Below, piece by piece: positions 33,501 to 44,679 of a stretch of DNA of 64,000 bases. Every line of letters starts with the position of its first letter. Positions within the stretch are counted from its first letter, which is position 1. Under the pieces are notes generated by a model that was not told where the DNA came from, made no database searches, and was given only the letters and a program-made list of their open reading frames with translations. Origin of the DNA: Mesostigma viride (taxonomy: Eukaryota > Streptophyta > Mesostigmatophyceae > Mesostigmatales > Mesostigmataceae); the NCBI GenBank assembly GCA_009746045.1, contig RPFO01000312.1, forward strand, positions 4,402,976-4,466,975. The letters are read 5' to 3'. The position numbers were made by a program, and so were the translations under genes.

Positions 33501-36500
33501 GCTCCTGGACACAGCACGGCGTCAGCGTCGTCGTATCCCATGATGCCGTATCCCTCCCCCTTTCCCCCCCTCCTCCCCTTCCTTCTTCTAGTTATCCACC
33601 ACCAATGACTAGAAGAGCTGCTCTTGCCACGTACCCGCGCGGCGTTCTCATTTCTAATAACTACTTTCTGCGACCACCACCCGCCACGTACCCGCGCGGC
33701 ACAACTGCTGCCATAGGTCGGTGCGCAGAAGGCACACGCACACGGGGGGGCGTCGCACCAGCGCGCGCAACAAGCCGCCGCACGCCGCCATGTGCAGGTC
33801 CGTCTCGCCCGGCCACGCCGTCAGCGACGTCAGCACAACTGATGTCAGGCTGTGCAGCAGCTGCTCCCCCTCGGCACCCCCCAGGCGCGACACCAGCAAG
33901 GGAGGGTAACCGGCTGATGGCGCCTCGCCAGCTGTCTCTGCATCGGTTGCCCCCAGCATGAGGAACGTGTCGGCCCACCGCGCGGCCAGCCACACCGCCG
34001 CTTCCATGATGCGGGGGCTGAGCGCGTGCGCGCGTGCGCCAGAATCCAAGCACAGGAATGTGACGGCCAGCGCCGCATGCGACAGGTTTAGCAGCTGCTC
34101 CGCGACCTCGTTCGCCTCCTCAGAGGAACAGGGAGCCTGCAAGGGAGAGGGCAGGAGGTCGCCTGATGGCCCCCGCAAGACAGCCCCCGAAGCCCCGATA
34201 CTGTTGTGCTGGCCCAGCGTCCCCATGCCCGCCCCCATGGCAGTGTGGCCCTGTTTGCTGCCGAAGAACTCTTCCGGCACGCACGGCAGCTCCCCTCCAC
34301 CCGCATCCGCCAGCACATGCCCCACAATGAGCAGCAGCCAGTGGAGCTCTTCTAAACACTGCACGTGCTTCTCAATGTCCGCACCGCTGGCATCTGCCCC
34401 TCGGGACGCGGCCGCCTGCCTGTGGCCACAGAACCATCCACAAGGGTGCGCCAACGTTAGCAATCACCATTGGTGTGGCCAGGAACATGCCAACGTTCAA
34501 CAAGACCATATGCGTGTTGATGAGAGTAATAGCCGTAGACGTGCAAACGTTCGGTATGACCGTAGAATGCGCCAGTAATATCAACGATAAAGGTGCCGTG
34601 ATTTATAGTAGTATAAGCGTTAAGTGCCAAGATCAATGATGAGCATACACGTGGCAACGTTGTTAATGGCCAGGGCAGCCGCCACCTCAAGGCAACCGCA
34701 CTGTTCATGACATGGGCAGCAACCAGCGCACCCCAATAGACGAGCCCGGAGCCAGTACACGGGTGCACAAGTCCGCACACATACAACCACGCCACAGCAG
34801 TGAACAACACGCCAGTGGCGCATAAATAACCCAGCCTTCCGCAACCCATGCAGCAGGCGTGCCGGCGCCCAGCATATCAAAATGGACAAACATGAGCAAA
34901 TGTGTGCTCTGCCAACCACCGCATTAGCGTGCCCACACTGCCACATACCCACCGTGCATGTGTCCCCTACCAGCCATCGCGCGGCCCCCCCCCGCCCCCC
35001 CCCACCCCCGCCACCCCCCACCCCCACCCCACCCACCCATCCACCCACCCGCCCGCCCGCCCGCCCGCCCGCCCGCCCACCCACGCACCCACCCACCCAC
35101 CCACCCACCCATCCACCCACCCACCCACCCACCCACCCACCCACCCACCCACCCACCCACCCACCCACCCACCCACCCACCCACCCACCCACCCACCCAC
35201 CCACCCACCCACCCACCCACCCACCCACCCACCCACCCACCCACCCACCCACCCACCCACCCACCCACCCACCCACCCACCCACCCACCACCCACCCACC
35301 CACCCACCCACCCACCCACCCACCCACCGCGCGTGCAGCGAGAGCATGCCCCTCCTCTGGTCTACCAGCGCCAGCAGGAACCGCAGCGAGGGCAGCGGCG
35401 TGGCGCGCGCCAGTGCGGCCGCCAGCGCAAAGCACTCATCACGGGCCTCCACCGCGGCCGCGCAGCGTTCCTGCTCTCCCTCATCCTCGGCAAGCGCGCC
35501 GGCCGCCGCTGCGGAGGGTGTAGGGCATTACATAGCAGGAGAGGGAGGGTGAGAGACGTGGCGCGCCCGCCGCCGCTGTGGAGGGTGTAGGGCATGACAT
35601 AGCAGGAGAGGGAGGGTGAGAGACGTGGCGCGCCCGCCGCTGCTGACGTACGCAAGCAACCGGCCACCCACCCACCCACCCACCCACCCACCCACCCACC
35701 CACCCACCACCCACCCACCCACCCACCCACCCACCCACCCACCCACCCACCCACCCACCCACCCACCCACCCACCCACCCACCCACCCACACCCACCCAC
35801 CCACCCACCCACCCACCCACCCACCCACCCACCCACCCACCCACCCACCCACCCACCCACCCACCCACATATGGCAGTGCATGTTAGGAGAAGCGTGGTG
35901 AGGTACGTGGCGCGCCCGCCGCTGCTGGGCATGGCTAGCGCACGTAGCATGCTGATGGTACACGGACGCAACCCGCACAAATCATGCTGGGAGAAAGAAA
36001 GGTACACACGCCCATTGAGTCATATACCCATGGAGCCATATGCCCATGGCGTCACATGCCGATGGCGTCACATGCCCATGGCGTCATATGCCCATGGCGC
36101 CACACATGCATGCAATGAGCGTTCTGCATGGGCATGGACCGGCGCCCATACGCTACAAGAACGACACACGCGGCGGGCAAGCAAAGGACATGTTTGCTTC
36201 ACAAGTCTGCACGTGTGCGTTCGGCCCATCGCACGTACCTGCGCCCATCTGCGATGACACGAACGTGTGGAACACCGCCTGCACCGCACGCAGCAGGCGG
36301 CCCTCCGGATGCTGACCTGGGGACAACGGCATGCCACCCAAAGGGCCCTCCTGCTGCCACACGCCCGCCCTGGCCGCTGCCAGCAGCGACAGCAGTGTGC
36401 CACCGATGACTGCAAACCCTTCCTCAGCCCAGCTGTTGTCTCCACAGCTTGCAGCGCCGCCGCCACCCCCCGCCGCCAGCACCTCCTGGGCCATCTCTGC

Positions 36501-39500
36501 CAGCAGTGCAAAATAGTCGGCATTGCTCCCCCCCTCGCCGGCCAGTGCCCCCCACGTGGCGGGACAAGTGGCCGCGGTCGCTTGCCACATGGACAGCACA
36601 TCGACCAGCTCGCCCTCTCCATGCTCGCTCTCCCTCGCGCGCTGCACCGCCGCGGTGACAGGTGACAGCCACGAGGCCGATGCGCGCAGCAACAGGCCAG
36701 CATGCGCGCGTATGTGGCTGGGGGAGGAGCTGGGGTCCTGCTGTGTGGGGGCGACGCCATTGATGGTGTGCACCATTTAGGTAGGACACCGTTGATGCCA
36801 TAACGTCAGCGGGGGACGCAGCCAAGAGCACACAGCAGGACACGGCCAAGGAGTGAGTGATGGATAAGTTGATAATGCGACTGAAGAGTGTTACCAATGG
36901 CATCGCAAAGGTTTGCCAGCTCACAACGGGCGGTAGCAGGAACCCTGTGCTGCTGGGATACGAGCCACACCCACAGGTGTGGATTACGATATTCTGTTTT
37001 AGCCGATAGCCTGGCCCGCCGCAGTGGAAAGGGCCCACAGAGCACAGCTTGCAGGTGCATACGCGGCATGCAGGCCGCGACGAACATCGCCTGTTTCTCA
37101 TCATCTGTCTTCATCCCCTGCTTCCTAGCAACCCTAGAGGGGGCCTGTCTCCCGGCATAGAGAGGGGACAAGGTACCCCCCCAGAACGTACGGAGCTTGC
37201 CCGGCTGTGCCCCTCGTAGGCACGGACACCATGCCCCGCCATCCGCCAATGGCACATCGCTGCGTAGCCACTCGCATGCACACGCGCAACAACCTGCCGA
37301 CAGGAACAAGGCGCGGCTGATGCACAACCACAACATACAAAAATGCGAACACGATATGCAACCGGGCTCCCAGCCAGCAGGAGAGCACTGGCATTCCCGT
37401 CCAGCTGCTTTCCACACACCCCACACACCCCAGCTGTTCCCACCCCAACACCACAGGCGTGGGCAAGCGCATGCACATACAGCAACGCACATCCCAGGTA
37501 AGCTCCCAGGAGAACAACGCCTGGCCCCATCCCGCCTGCTTAGTGCACATGCGCCGCAAAGGGCCACGACTGTGCCATCCCGCAAACACTCGTCCTTTCC
37601 CCACGCACCTGCAGGGTCTCGGGAGCAAACACCGTTCCGGTCAGCGAGGCCAGCTGGATGAGCAGGTGGCGGACGGCAGCCGCAAGCGCCAGCAGCACAG
37701 GGCGCGCGGGCCCCACCCCCCCTTTCCCTTGCTGCACCACGCTGCGCACGAGCGCATAGAGGTCGACGGCCCAGCTGATGCGTGCGGGGCCGGCCAGAAG
37801 CTCCCGCCACGCCTCACCCGGTCGGATCAGCGTGACCTGCCATATGTGCAGCAAGCCACCGGAAACAGCATTGATGCGCCAGGAGTGGAGCAGGGGCAGG
37901 CATGTGTAGCTGGTGTCACTAGACCCGAGTGGGACCAGCGCTTTGTGGTCACGAGGGCCGACTTGTAGTCATGAGGACCGCATGGCCCGAGTGACTTCAA
38001 GTCGTCCCGAGTGGCCACACAGCGCTGCGTCCCACGAGTGGACAGTGAAACAAGCGGCTTGACCCCCAATGGGACAAGTGCGGTACTTGAAGCACTGCAG
38101 TGGGGCAGGTACGAACTGGTAGATTTGGTCAGATTCGGTGGCCTTTAAGCACTTGTCCCCGAGTGATTTGGTCAGGCTGGTAGATTTGGTCAGATTCGGT
38201 GCCCAAGAGGAACTACTAATTTCTCGTACCATCGTGTCCGTAGATGGACATGCCGTAAAGACGCTACGGAATCTACACCATACACGTGCCCCGACTGCGT
38301 CGGGAAGGGTTCAGGTTCCAGGGAGGCGGGGAAGTCACTTTTTGAACCAGGGTGCAGTACCTACATGTTGTTTGTCCGCGTGCAAAGTTAAGTGATCCGC
38401 TGGAATAACCCACTGTATACTGCAGGCCTATGGCTATCGCCAGCGTGGGATCTGACTGACTGACTGACTGACTGACTGCAGGCCTACTGGTGTAATAAAG
38501 CAGACTGAGACAAGTTGTCGGCTGATGACCAGCTGGAAAAGTTCAAGCCAGCAGTATGTCCAGGTCTGGACAAATCCGCCTCGCGGTAATAAAAAAGGAA
38601 GAATCCACCATGTAACTTCCGGAGCCGTGATAGAATATTCAGGCTGACATTTAGTAGCGGTGGTCTCACGGAACCAGAGTGGCCAGACAATGCAGATTCC
38701 AACACAAAACCTAGAAAGTGTCCAGGACCGGACAAGTCCGATGAGTAAAAAAGCAGGCTGCCGGTAGAATATTCTTTCGGAATGGCAACTGGTCCAGGCT
38801 GTCAAGTCCAGACCATATGCCAACGCCGCGCGGTAGAAGAAAAGGGCGCACCAGTTTCCAAGGCACCAGTGTTGACAGGGCGTGGGACAAGTAGCGCGCC
38901 GTAGTGCCACCTCTCCACCCCCACCCTGCCTCCCACAGCTTTCAGCGCTGAATACATGGTTTCCCCCGACCGACCTCTCGTTCTGGGTTTCCGCTCATAA
39001 GGCCTACCGTCCTATCATTGATCTACAGCCACGAATACGACCGCGCAAGTGCGCCAGCTTTTCAACAGTTTCCCAAAAACTTCCGCACATTTCAAAAGTG
39101 TCATACTTTGTTTCGGGACTATGATCGTATGGCTCAGTTTGCCGGGCCAAATATCTGACGGTCATATGTGCGAGTGGGACCAGGCAATATGCAACCACCG
39201 TGATCACATGAGCATTGGCTGGGCACTTGTCCCACGCTGGGGACAAGTGCCATGTGTCAGCTGCTAGGATGAAATAGAGCTATTCATGAGCTCGCCTCCT
39301 TTGCCGTGTGTTTGCCGTGGCGACACGTCGATTGCTGCCGATGAGCAAGCTATACATCACGATAAAAAGGAGACTGCTCCCACACAGCACCCCTGGCAGG
39401 CTCCAGCAGCAAGGGGAGACAGGAGATGACCGCATGCGGGAGCTTGCCATCCACCCATGGTGACTGGGAGAGCATTGCCACGACTTGACCTTTGAAGCAA

Positions 39501-40750
39501 CGGGCCTTCTAAGCAAGCCATCCCGTAGTTTGCCAATCACCTTACACCAACAACACCCATGGATCCGCCAGGTCGATGTGCTGCCCTCTACCAAAGCAAT
39601 ACACCAACATTCACCATACATACTTGTGGATTGATCCACAAGAAAAGATGACATCATCCAGGGAGGAGTGGATGGGTTGCTGCACGAACGCCCCTGCCGT
39701 GACCACCCGCCGCGTCATGGCAATTGCAAGAGAAATGTGTCATGACCATCAACTGCTGAAGCCAAAACGACCAGCTCCCCTGCATCCAACCACCGCACTT
39801 CACATCATGTCCACCTACCCTTCCACATCATGCTATACTACCAAATTACGCTCGCTCACGTTTACTGTGCCACCAGCGGTCCACAAGCAGCCCCACCCCC
39901 AGCATGGGGCCAGCCCTACCTGGTGCTCTGCTGCCGCCGTCACTGGGGCCCCACCGGTGTCCCTGGCGCCTCCCCACTCCCTGCGCTCCGTGCCAAAGCC
40001 TCGTGCGCTGGCCTCTGCGCCCACATCATAGTCGAAGTCCCAAGCCAGGACCTGAGACACCAATTTAATGCCTTCCAGGCACACGCGGGCGCTGCCGGCC
40101 ACCAGGCCGCCGCCGCTGCTGTCACCCGGTCCCGCCAGCACGCCCGCGACCTGCCCCGCCGCGTCCCGGCCCGCCACGAAGAAGTGGCGCAGCAGGCCTG
40201 ACTGCTCCAAGCCGGCCTTGCACCGCATGTGGAAGTCGGCAGGGAGGCCCAAGGGGCTGGCGCTGGACCCTGCAAACTCCACCACGATGGAGCGCAGCAA
40301 GGAGAGGCAGGCCGCCTGTCCCCCAAGGCCGTGCTGACCACGCAACGCCGCCTCGAGGCCCGTGAACAAAGCGTGGCGTTGTTCCGGCGGGTCGTCCTCC
40401 CAGCCCCGCTTAATCATGACGGCCACCACGTCCACCAGCTTGCCCAGCACGTGGCCCTCCGCCTCGGGATTCAACATGATGGCAAACTGGATAACCGTGC
40501 TACGCATGACGTTGTGTTCCTCAGCAGAGAACTTGGACCAATCACGGATGCATGCCTCCCGGAGAATGGAGGCTGCGTGGAAGCGTGCCATGTAGTGCTT
40601 GCTATGCTGCAGCACGTACAAACATGGACGGACCATTCCTGGGGTGTGGCGCAAGCCCGTGAGCATTTTCTCGGCGTTTGATCGTTGTGCCGCATCTTGG
40701 AAAGCGTCACAAGCCCTCTCCAAGGTCAACAGGAACGCGGGGTCGTCCAT
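30516..40750 (-). CDS. XPO4: Exportin-4 (importin-beta family nuclear export receptor)
   Basis: This is a Ran-dependent karyopherin; known cargoes of the family include eIF5A. Eight exons join in phase: 40750-39920, 37836-37609, 36740-36239, 35508-35328, 34419-33692, 32905-32629, 32250-31718, 31291-30516, giving about 1,351 aa. That is longer than animal XPO4 (about 1,150) because of Ala/Gly-rich insertions. Landmarks are the N-terminal HEAT region (FHAASILREACIRDWSKF, VDVVAVMIKRGW), QVLAWDFDYD, RPGEAWRELL, HLLIQLASLTGTVF, LEELHWLLLIVGHVLADAG near residue 605, and TPEVLLYPKVCSLYFRLVG. The LEELHWLL and PGEAWRELL segments are diagnostic of exportin-4 as against other exportins. The start is the ATG of MDDPAFLL; the frame is open five codons upstream without another ATG. 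Introns 3, 4 and 5 carry repeats tied to splice sites. The gene is divergent from cpSRP54 across 1.8 kb. Confidence 0.9.
33628..33704 (-). repeat. Duplicated XPO4 exon 5 donor junction
   Basis: On the gene strand the sequence GCCGCGCGGGTACGTGG, which is the exon 5 end plus donor (junction at 33,692/33,691), recurs 57 bp downstream (decoy GT at 33,634-33,633). Using the decoy would add 57 nt but meets a stop in the retained sequence. Confidence 0.75.
34985..35327. repeat. (CACC)n tetranucleotide array starting at the XPO4 exon 4 donor
   Basis: The array is about 300 bp of near-perfect CACC with a CCCG-rich variant block near 35,047-35,085. On the gene strand it reads GTGGGTGGG and begins at the 5' splice site of exon 4 (exon end 35,328), so the donor GTGGGT is itself the first repeat unit. 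Every unit looks like the donor. The sense strand is a strong G-quadruplex former. Confidence 0.95.
35501..35930 (-). repeat. Splice-acceptor duplications before XPO4 exon 4, four copies
   Basis: On the gene strand AG followed by CGGCGG(C)GGGCGCGC occurs with boundaries at 35,508 (real exon start), 35,575, 35,639 and 35,921. The first three are spaced 67 and 64 bp and share the polypyrimidine stretch CACCCTCCCTCTCCTG. The fourth lies on the far side of a (CACC)n array, so the array is bracketed by copies of the same acceptor segment. Confidence 0.85.
35661..35868. repeat. (CACC)n array in XPO4 intron 3, about 51 copies
   Basis: This is a near-perfect tetranucleotide run with two single-base phase slips (near 35,707 and 35,788). 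It is G-rich on the XPO4 sense strand and lies between two copies of the acceptor segment described above. Confidence 0.96.
36018..36112. repeat. Short 20-bp repeat (ATGCCCATGGCGTCACAT-type), about 4-5 copies
   Basis: This is an imperfect tandem repeat in XPO4 intron 3 with CATATG/CACATG alternation. I do not see an exon edge in it. Confidence 0.7.
37837..39919. other. XPO4 intron 1 with scattered duplications and a hairpin
   Basis: GGTAGATTTGGTCAGATTCG occurs twice about 70 bp apart (near 38,118 and 38,188). Two variants of TGTCCAGG..GGACAA.TCCG lie near 38,557 and 38,718. A (CTGA)n run lies at 38,454-38,478. GGCACTTGTCCC pairs with GGGACAAGTGCC at 39,222-39,251 around a 6-nt loop. Several GGGACAAGTGC-like words recur through 38-39.2 kb. 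No coding potential is seen; a decayed small transposon is possible. Confidence 0.5.
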
Positions 40751-42555
40751 TCGGTTTAGTAGCACTTACAACGCCGATACGGTTCCTTCATTGAACTGCG
40801 AAATTCAAGCCTGGCAAGACGTTCAAGATCAATATCTCCTAACGGACAGAGGCGCGATAAGTACAACATTGCGGAATGCATGGTCCACAATGCCTAGAAA
40901 ATTAAGGCTTCTTTCCTATTTTTTCATATTACAAACCATTCTAAGGAAGAACCGTGTCGGGAGTTGGTACATGTCGCCCCAATTAAACTCCGCAAGGATT
41001 GGGGAAAAATAAGACTAGTCAGATGCAGACGAATGTCTGCATCCAAAGACTGCAATTATCGTGCAAAAAATCTTGTCCGCAGCATGCGCGGCCCTGACAT
41101 AAAGGTAGCTTGCACGTAGGAATGTCCAGGAACGGTTTATAATGGCGTGCTCAGTTGCTTGATACTGCAGCCTGTGATGGTTTGCCAGTTCGGAAATGCT
41201 GCCCCGCGCACGTGACGAGAACGACCGAGCGCCGCGCCGCCTCGTGCGCATCTTGAGGCAAGCCGCAAGAGCCAAGGCCCAAGAGGCCGCAAGCCCGTCT
41301 TGGCTACACTGTAGAAGGCAGGTCGCACGGGCATTATTCTGCTCCCCTTATCTCTCCTGTACGGCCTCCTACAACCTCCTGTGCATAACCTCGTCCACGT
41401 ATCTTAGTGCCTATAGGCCAACATCAGCAATTCAGCAGCCATCAGCACTTTCGGCACCATCAACACAGTAGCCCATCTGTACGATACGTACGTAATTTGT
41501 ACGGTTACGACGGTAGCGTCACCAGTCACTCACGAGAGGCTGACCAGTGACCAGTAACCAGTGAGTATTATTACATAGTGAATAGTGACCAGGTAATCCT
41601 TTCTGACTGCATGCAATTTTTTCTGGCGAACGTGCGGGAACATCGCACTAGGCAGCAATCTGCTCGTGGGTAAGGCTATAATCTCGCTGCCATATCCTCG
41701 GATATAGCGGGCGCAGTATTAGCTGTGTTCGGGGAAGGTCCGCATGGTATGCTTGAAGTTGCTTTGTGAATAAGCAGGTAACAATACTGTGGACACCGGC
41801 GTACTGGTGCTCTGCAGGGCAGGAATTTTTTCAACGTTCTCGGGGCTCCCAAGTGTAACACCCTGGTTTCTGAATAACAGGATAGGTGTATGGTTTATAC
41901 ACCGCTTATTTCACGAGCAACTCAGGATAAACATCCAGGCACCGATAATTTAATATTCTAGTACAGTCAGATTTCATGATAGGCCACATGGCGAGCTGCA
42001 GAGTATTTGTCCCTTCTAGCTGCTCGACTCTAGCTAACGAGGGTATTCGGCAAAGGGTTACTGTAGCAGGGAATGCCTCCAAATCTGGGCTCCCGTGCAT
42101 GTCGTTAAACCTGCGGCCACGTGGAAATAGCCAACTTGGCTTTCTCTCGGCAAGTGCATTCAAGGTCAGCGCAAGAAGGCGTAGTTCCTACGGCGATACC
42201 TCGGCTTTGTGCTGCTATGCGTGGCTTTCAACGGAGTTGTTGAATCTTAGCGTTGAACTCGGCGAGCTGTTCATTAGTAGCTCGTGTGCATACTTTTGGT
42301 AGTGCTCCGTACTGCCAACGCCTGATAGGCAATGCGTATGTACCTGTTGGTCTGTCTCGCGTAATGCTGGCGAATTGTTGCAGAAAACTTGGCATGCGTT
42401 TGCTCATGCCGCTTAAAGCCACTCCTTCAACGTGCCCCGTTCGACCCAAACAGCCTGTCGACCTAGTTTATATATACATAAATATATATATGCCAAACGC
42501 TAGTCATTGCTGAGTATCCCTCCTGTGCTCACCTTCTCATTCGCCAAGTCCCTAG
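40751..42555. other. Divergent intergenic region between XPO4 and cpSRP54
   Basis: About 1.8 kb has no coding signal on either strand. It should hold both promoters. The only conspicuous element is an AT-rich TATATA block at 42,466-42,492. Short CAGTGACC-type words repeat near 41,520-41,590. Confidence 0.5.
42466..42492 (+). promoter_or_regulatory. Possible TATA region of cpSRP54
   Basis: TTTATATATACATAAATATA and further TATATA sit 64-90 bp upstream of the chosen ATG in otherwise GC-richer sequence. The position fits a core promoter, but algal promoters are variable, so this is inference. Confidence 0.35.
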
Positions 42556-44645
42556 ATGCGTCCCATGCATGTATGTGGCTCCCTTGCATCCGGCATCCAC
42601 GGCGTTGCCCAACAGAATGCGCTGCAGAGCCACGTGGCTCAGCATGCCGCGTCGTTGTCCTCGGCAGATCATGCGCCCAGCTGGTACGAGCGGCGGCAGT
42701 ACCGGCTGACCACCACCAACGACATGTTTGACTCGCTCACTAAGCGCATCAACGAAGCGCGCGTCAAGCTCATCGGGGCAGGTACGCAGCAAGGTGCCTG
42801 CCAGAGGGTGGCCAGGGGCATGCAGCACGCCGTGCTTGTTCTGGTGACGAGGCCTGACGAGGGAGGGTTGGCGACTCAGCGTGGGAGCACCCGTGGTTAT
42901 CCAACCTACTATTACCGTATGGATATTCAATTATTACTACATTTCTACTACTATCATAACTACCTCTTGTTAGACGTGTTCTTTAATGACCATCAAAGGT
43001 TTGTCGTAGTTATTTTGGCACGATTGTCTTTACGCTATGCTCTTTGCCTGCCCCGCCACTCGCCTGCTGGCCTAGATCTACTCTCAGTCATGGATATGTC
43101 AACCCACTTATCATCTCACCCTGTTCCTGGAAGGCTGCCTTGTTGCATAGGATCCTCACTGGCCATACTGTCATGCTGGGAGATGTGTCCCGGAACACCC
43201 TGGTGGCCTCGCCCTGTGTTTTGCCTCCGCATGGTCCAAGTAGCACCCATGGCGCTGCCCACACGAGTAGGGGTGGTGGCTACTGGCAACCTGCGCACGT
43301 GCTTGTGGCAACGCTGTGCAAGGGCATGCATGCAGACACCGGATGCGAACGAACACATGTATAGTCTTATGCTGTCACCGCCCCAAATCCATCAAGCCAC
43401 ACATTTAGATGCTGATAAGTCCTTGTACGTGGCGGTGTTTGCTTGCTTGCGTGCACGCTTGCTTGCTTGCGTGTGTCCACATGTGCGCAGACAAGCTGAC
43501 GGAGGAGAACATGAAGGAGTCCCTAAAGGAGATCCGGCGCGCGCTGCTGGAGGCCGACGTGCGTATAGGGTGGACACTACAAATAGTTTAGTGTGTACTG
43601 TGTAGCTGGTAGGATGTACCGTATATCTTATTCGGTGGACACTATTGCTGTGCATGGCAATTGCTTCGTGGTGCACCGTCGAGGCGTGGGGGGGATGGGG
43701 GCGCCTATCCAATGGCACAGAGGCATGGGCATGCGCTGGGGTGGTGCCGACAGCTAGCATGAGCAACCGTTTTGCGTGCATGACTCGTGGCTAGGTCGCA
43801 CGCATGGCCCACCACACACGGCCCGACTGCATGCCACAAACATTTAGCACGTCCTTTGTACTTGCCATGTCTGCTGCCTAAAACGGGACACATTTAAGAG
43901 CGGGCTTCCAACTCTAGCTGCAGAGCCAGCAGCCATTGGACTGGCGATCGCTCCACGGTGATGGTCCCACGTACGGTGTGACGCGTGGGCGTGCACCCTG
44001 GGCACCCTGGCCTAGGGTGGCCTCGCGGCATCCTTTCTAGGTAATCACCGTGCATAGGCGAGGCAGGCAGGCAAGTTCAAGGGAATCTTGGTGGTGTTGC
44101 TTTGGGTAGGTGTGCACCCTATTGCAGTCAAGTTGGTTACCGGGAGATCATACAGCGGGTGGTCTGCCGTGGAGCCTCCTTCGTGTCAGAGTAGTATGGA
44201 CATGCGCTGGATCCGCTGCTGGTGGCGGGCATGGCATCATGTGCTGCCGTTGTCACCCGCAGCGTTCCAACCCCCCCCCTGCCCAGTCCTAATACGGCTG
44301 CCTTCCTCACTGTTGTGTCGGAGGCATGGTCCACATATGTCACAGTGTGCGACCCAACCTCACTCCCCATGTCGCTGCCCTGCTGCGCTTGGTGTCATGC
44401 CTGACCCTGCCAGGTGAGCTTGCCTGTCGTGCGCGGGTTCATCAGCCGAGTATCCGAGAAGGCCGTGGGGACACCTGTCATCGCGGGAGTGACTCCTGAC
44501 AAGCAGCTGGTCAAGGTTTGTGTAGTGAGCATCGTTACCTCGCTCTTCTCTTTCTTGTGGCCTCTCCCATACCAGCCAGAGTGCTGGCCATGGCGCGGCC
44601 CGATCATTTCGTAATTAAGGCCCTGCTCCGTGTGCAGGAAAGAGG

Positions 44646-44679
<34 letters not shown>

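Noticed and set aside
34882-35978. Proline/threonine/histidine-rich and glycine/tryptophan/valine-rich frames
   Set aside because: They are translations of (CACC)n and its complement; the only coding part is XPO4 exon 4.
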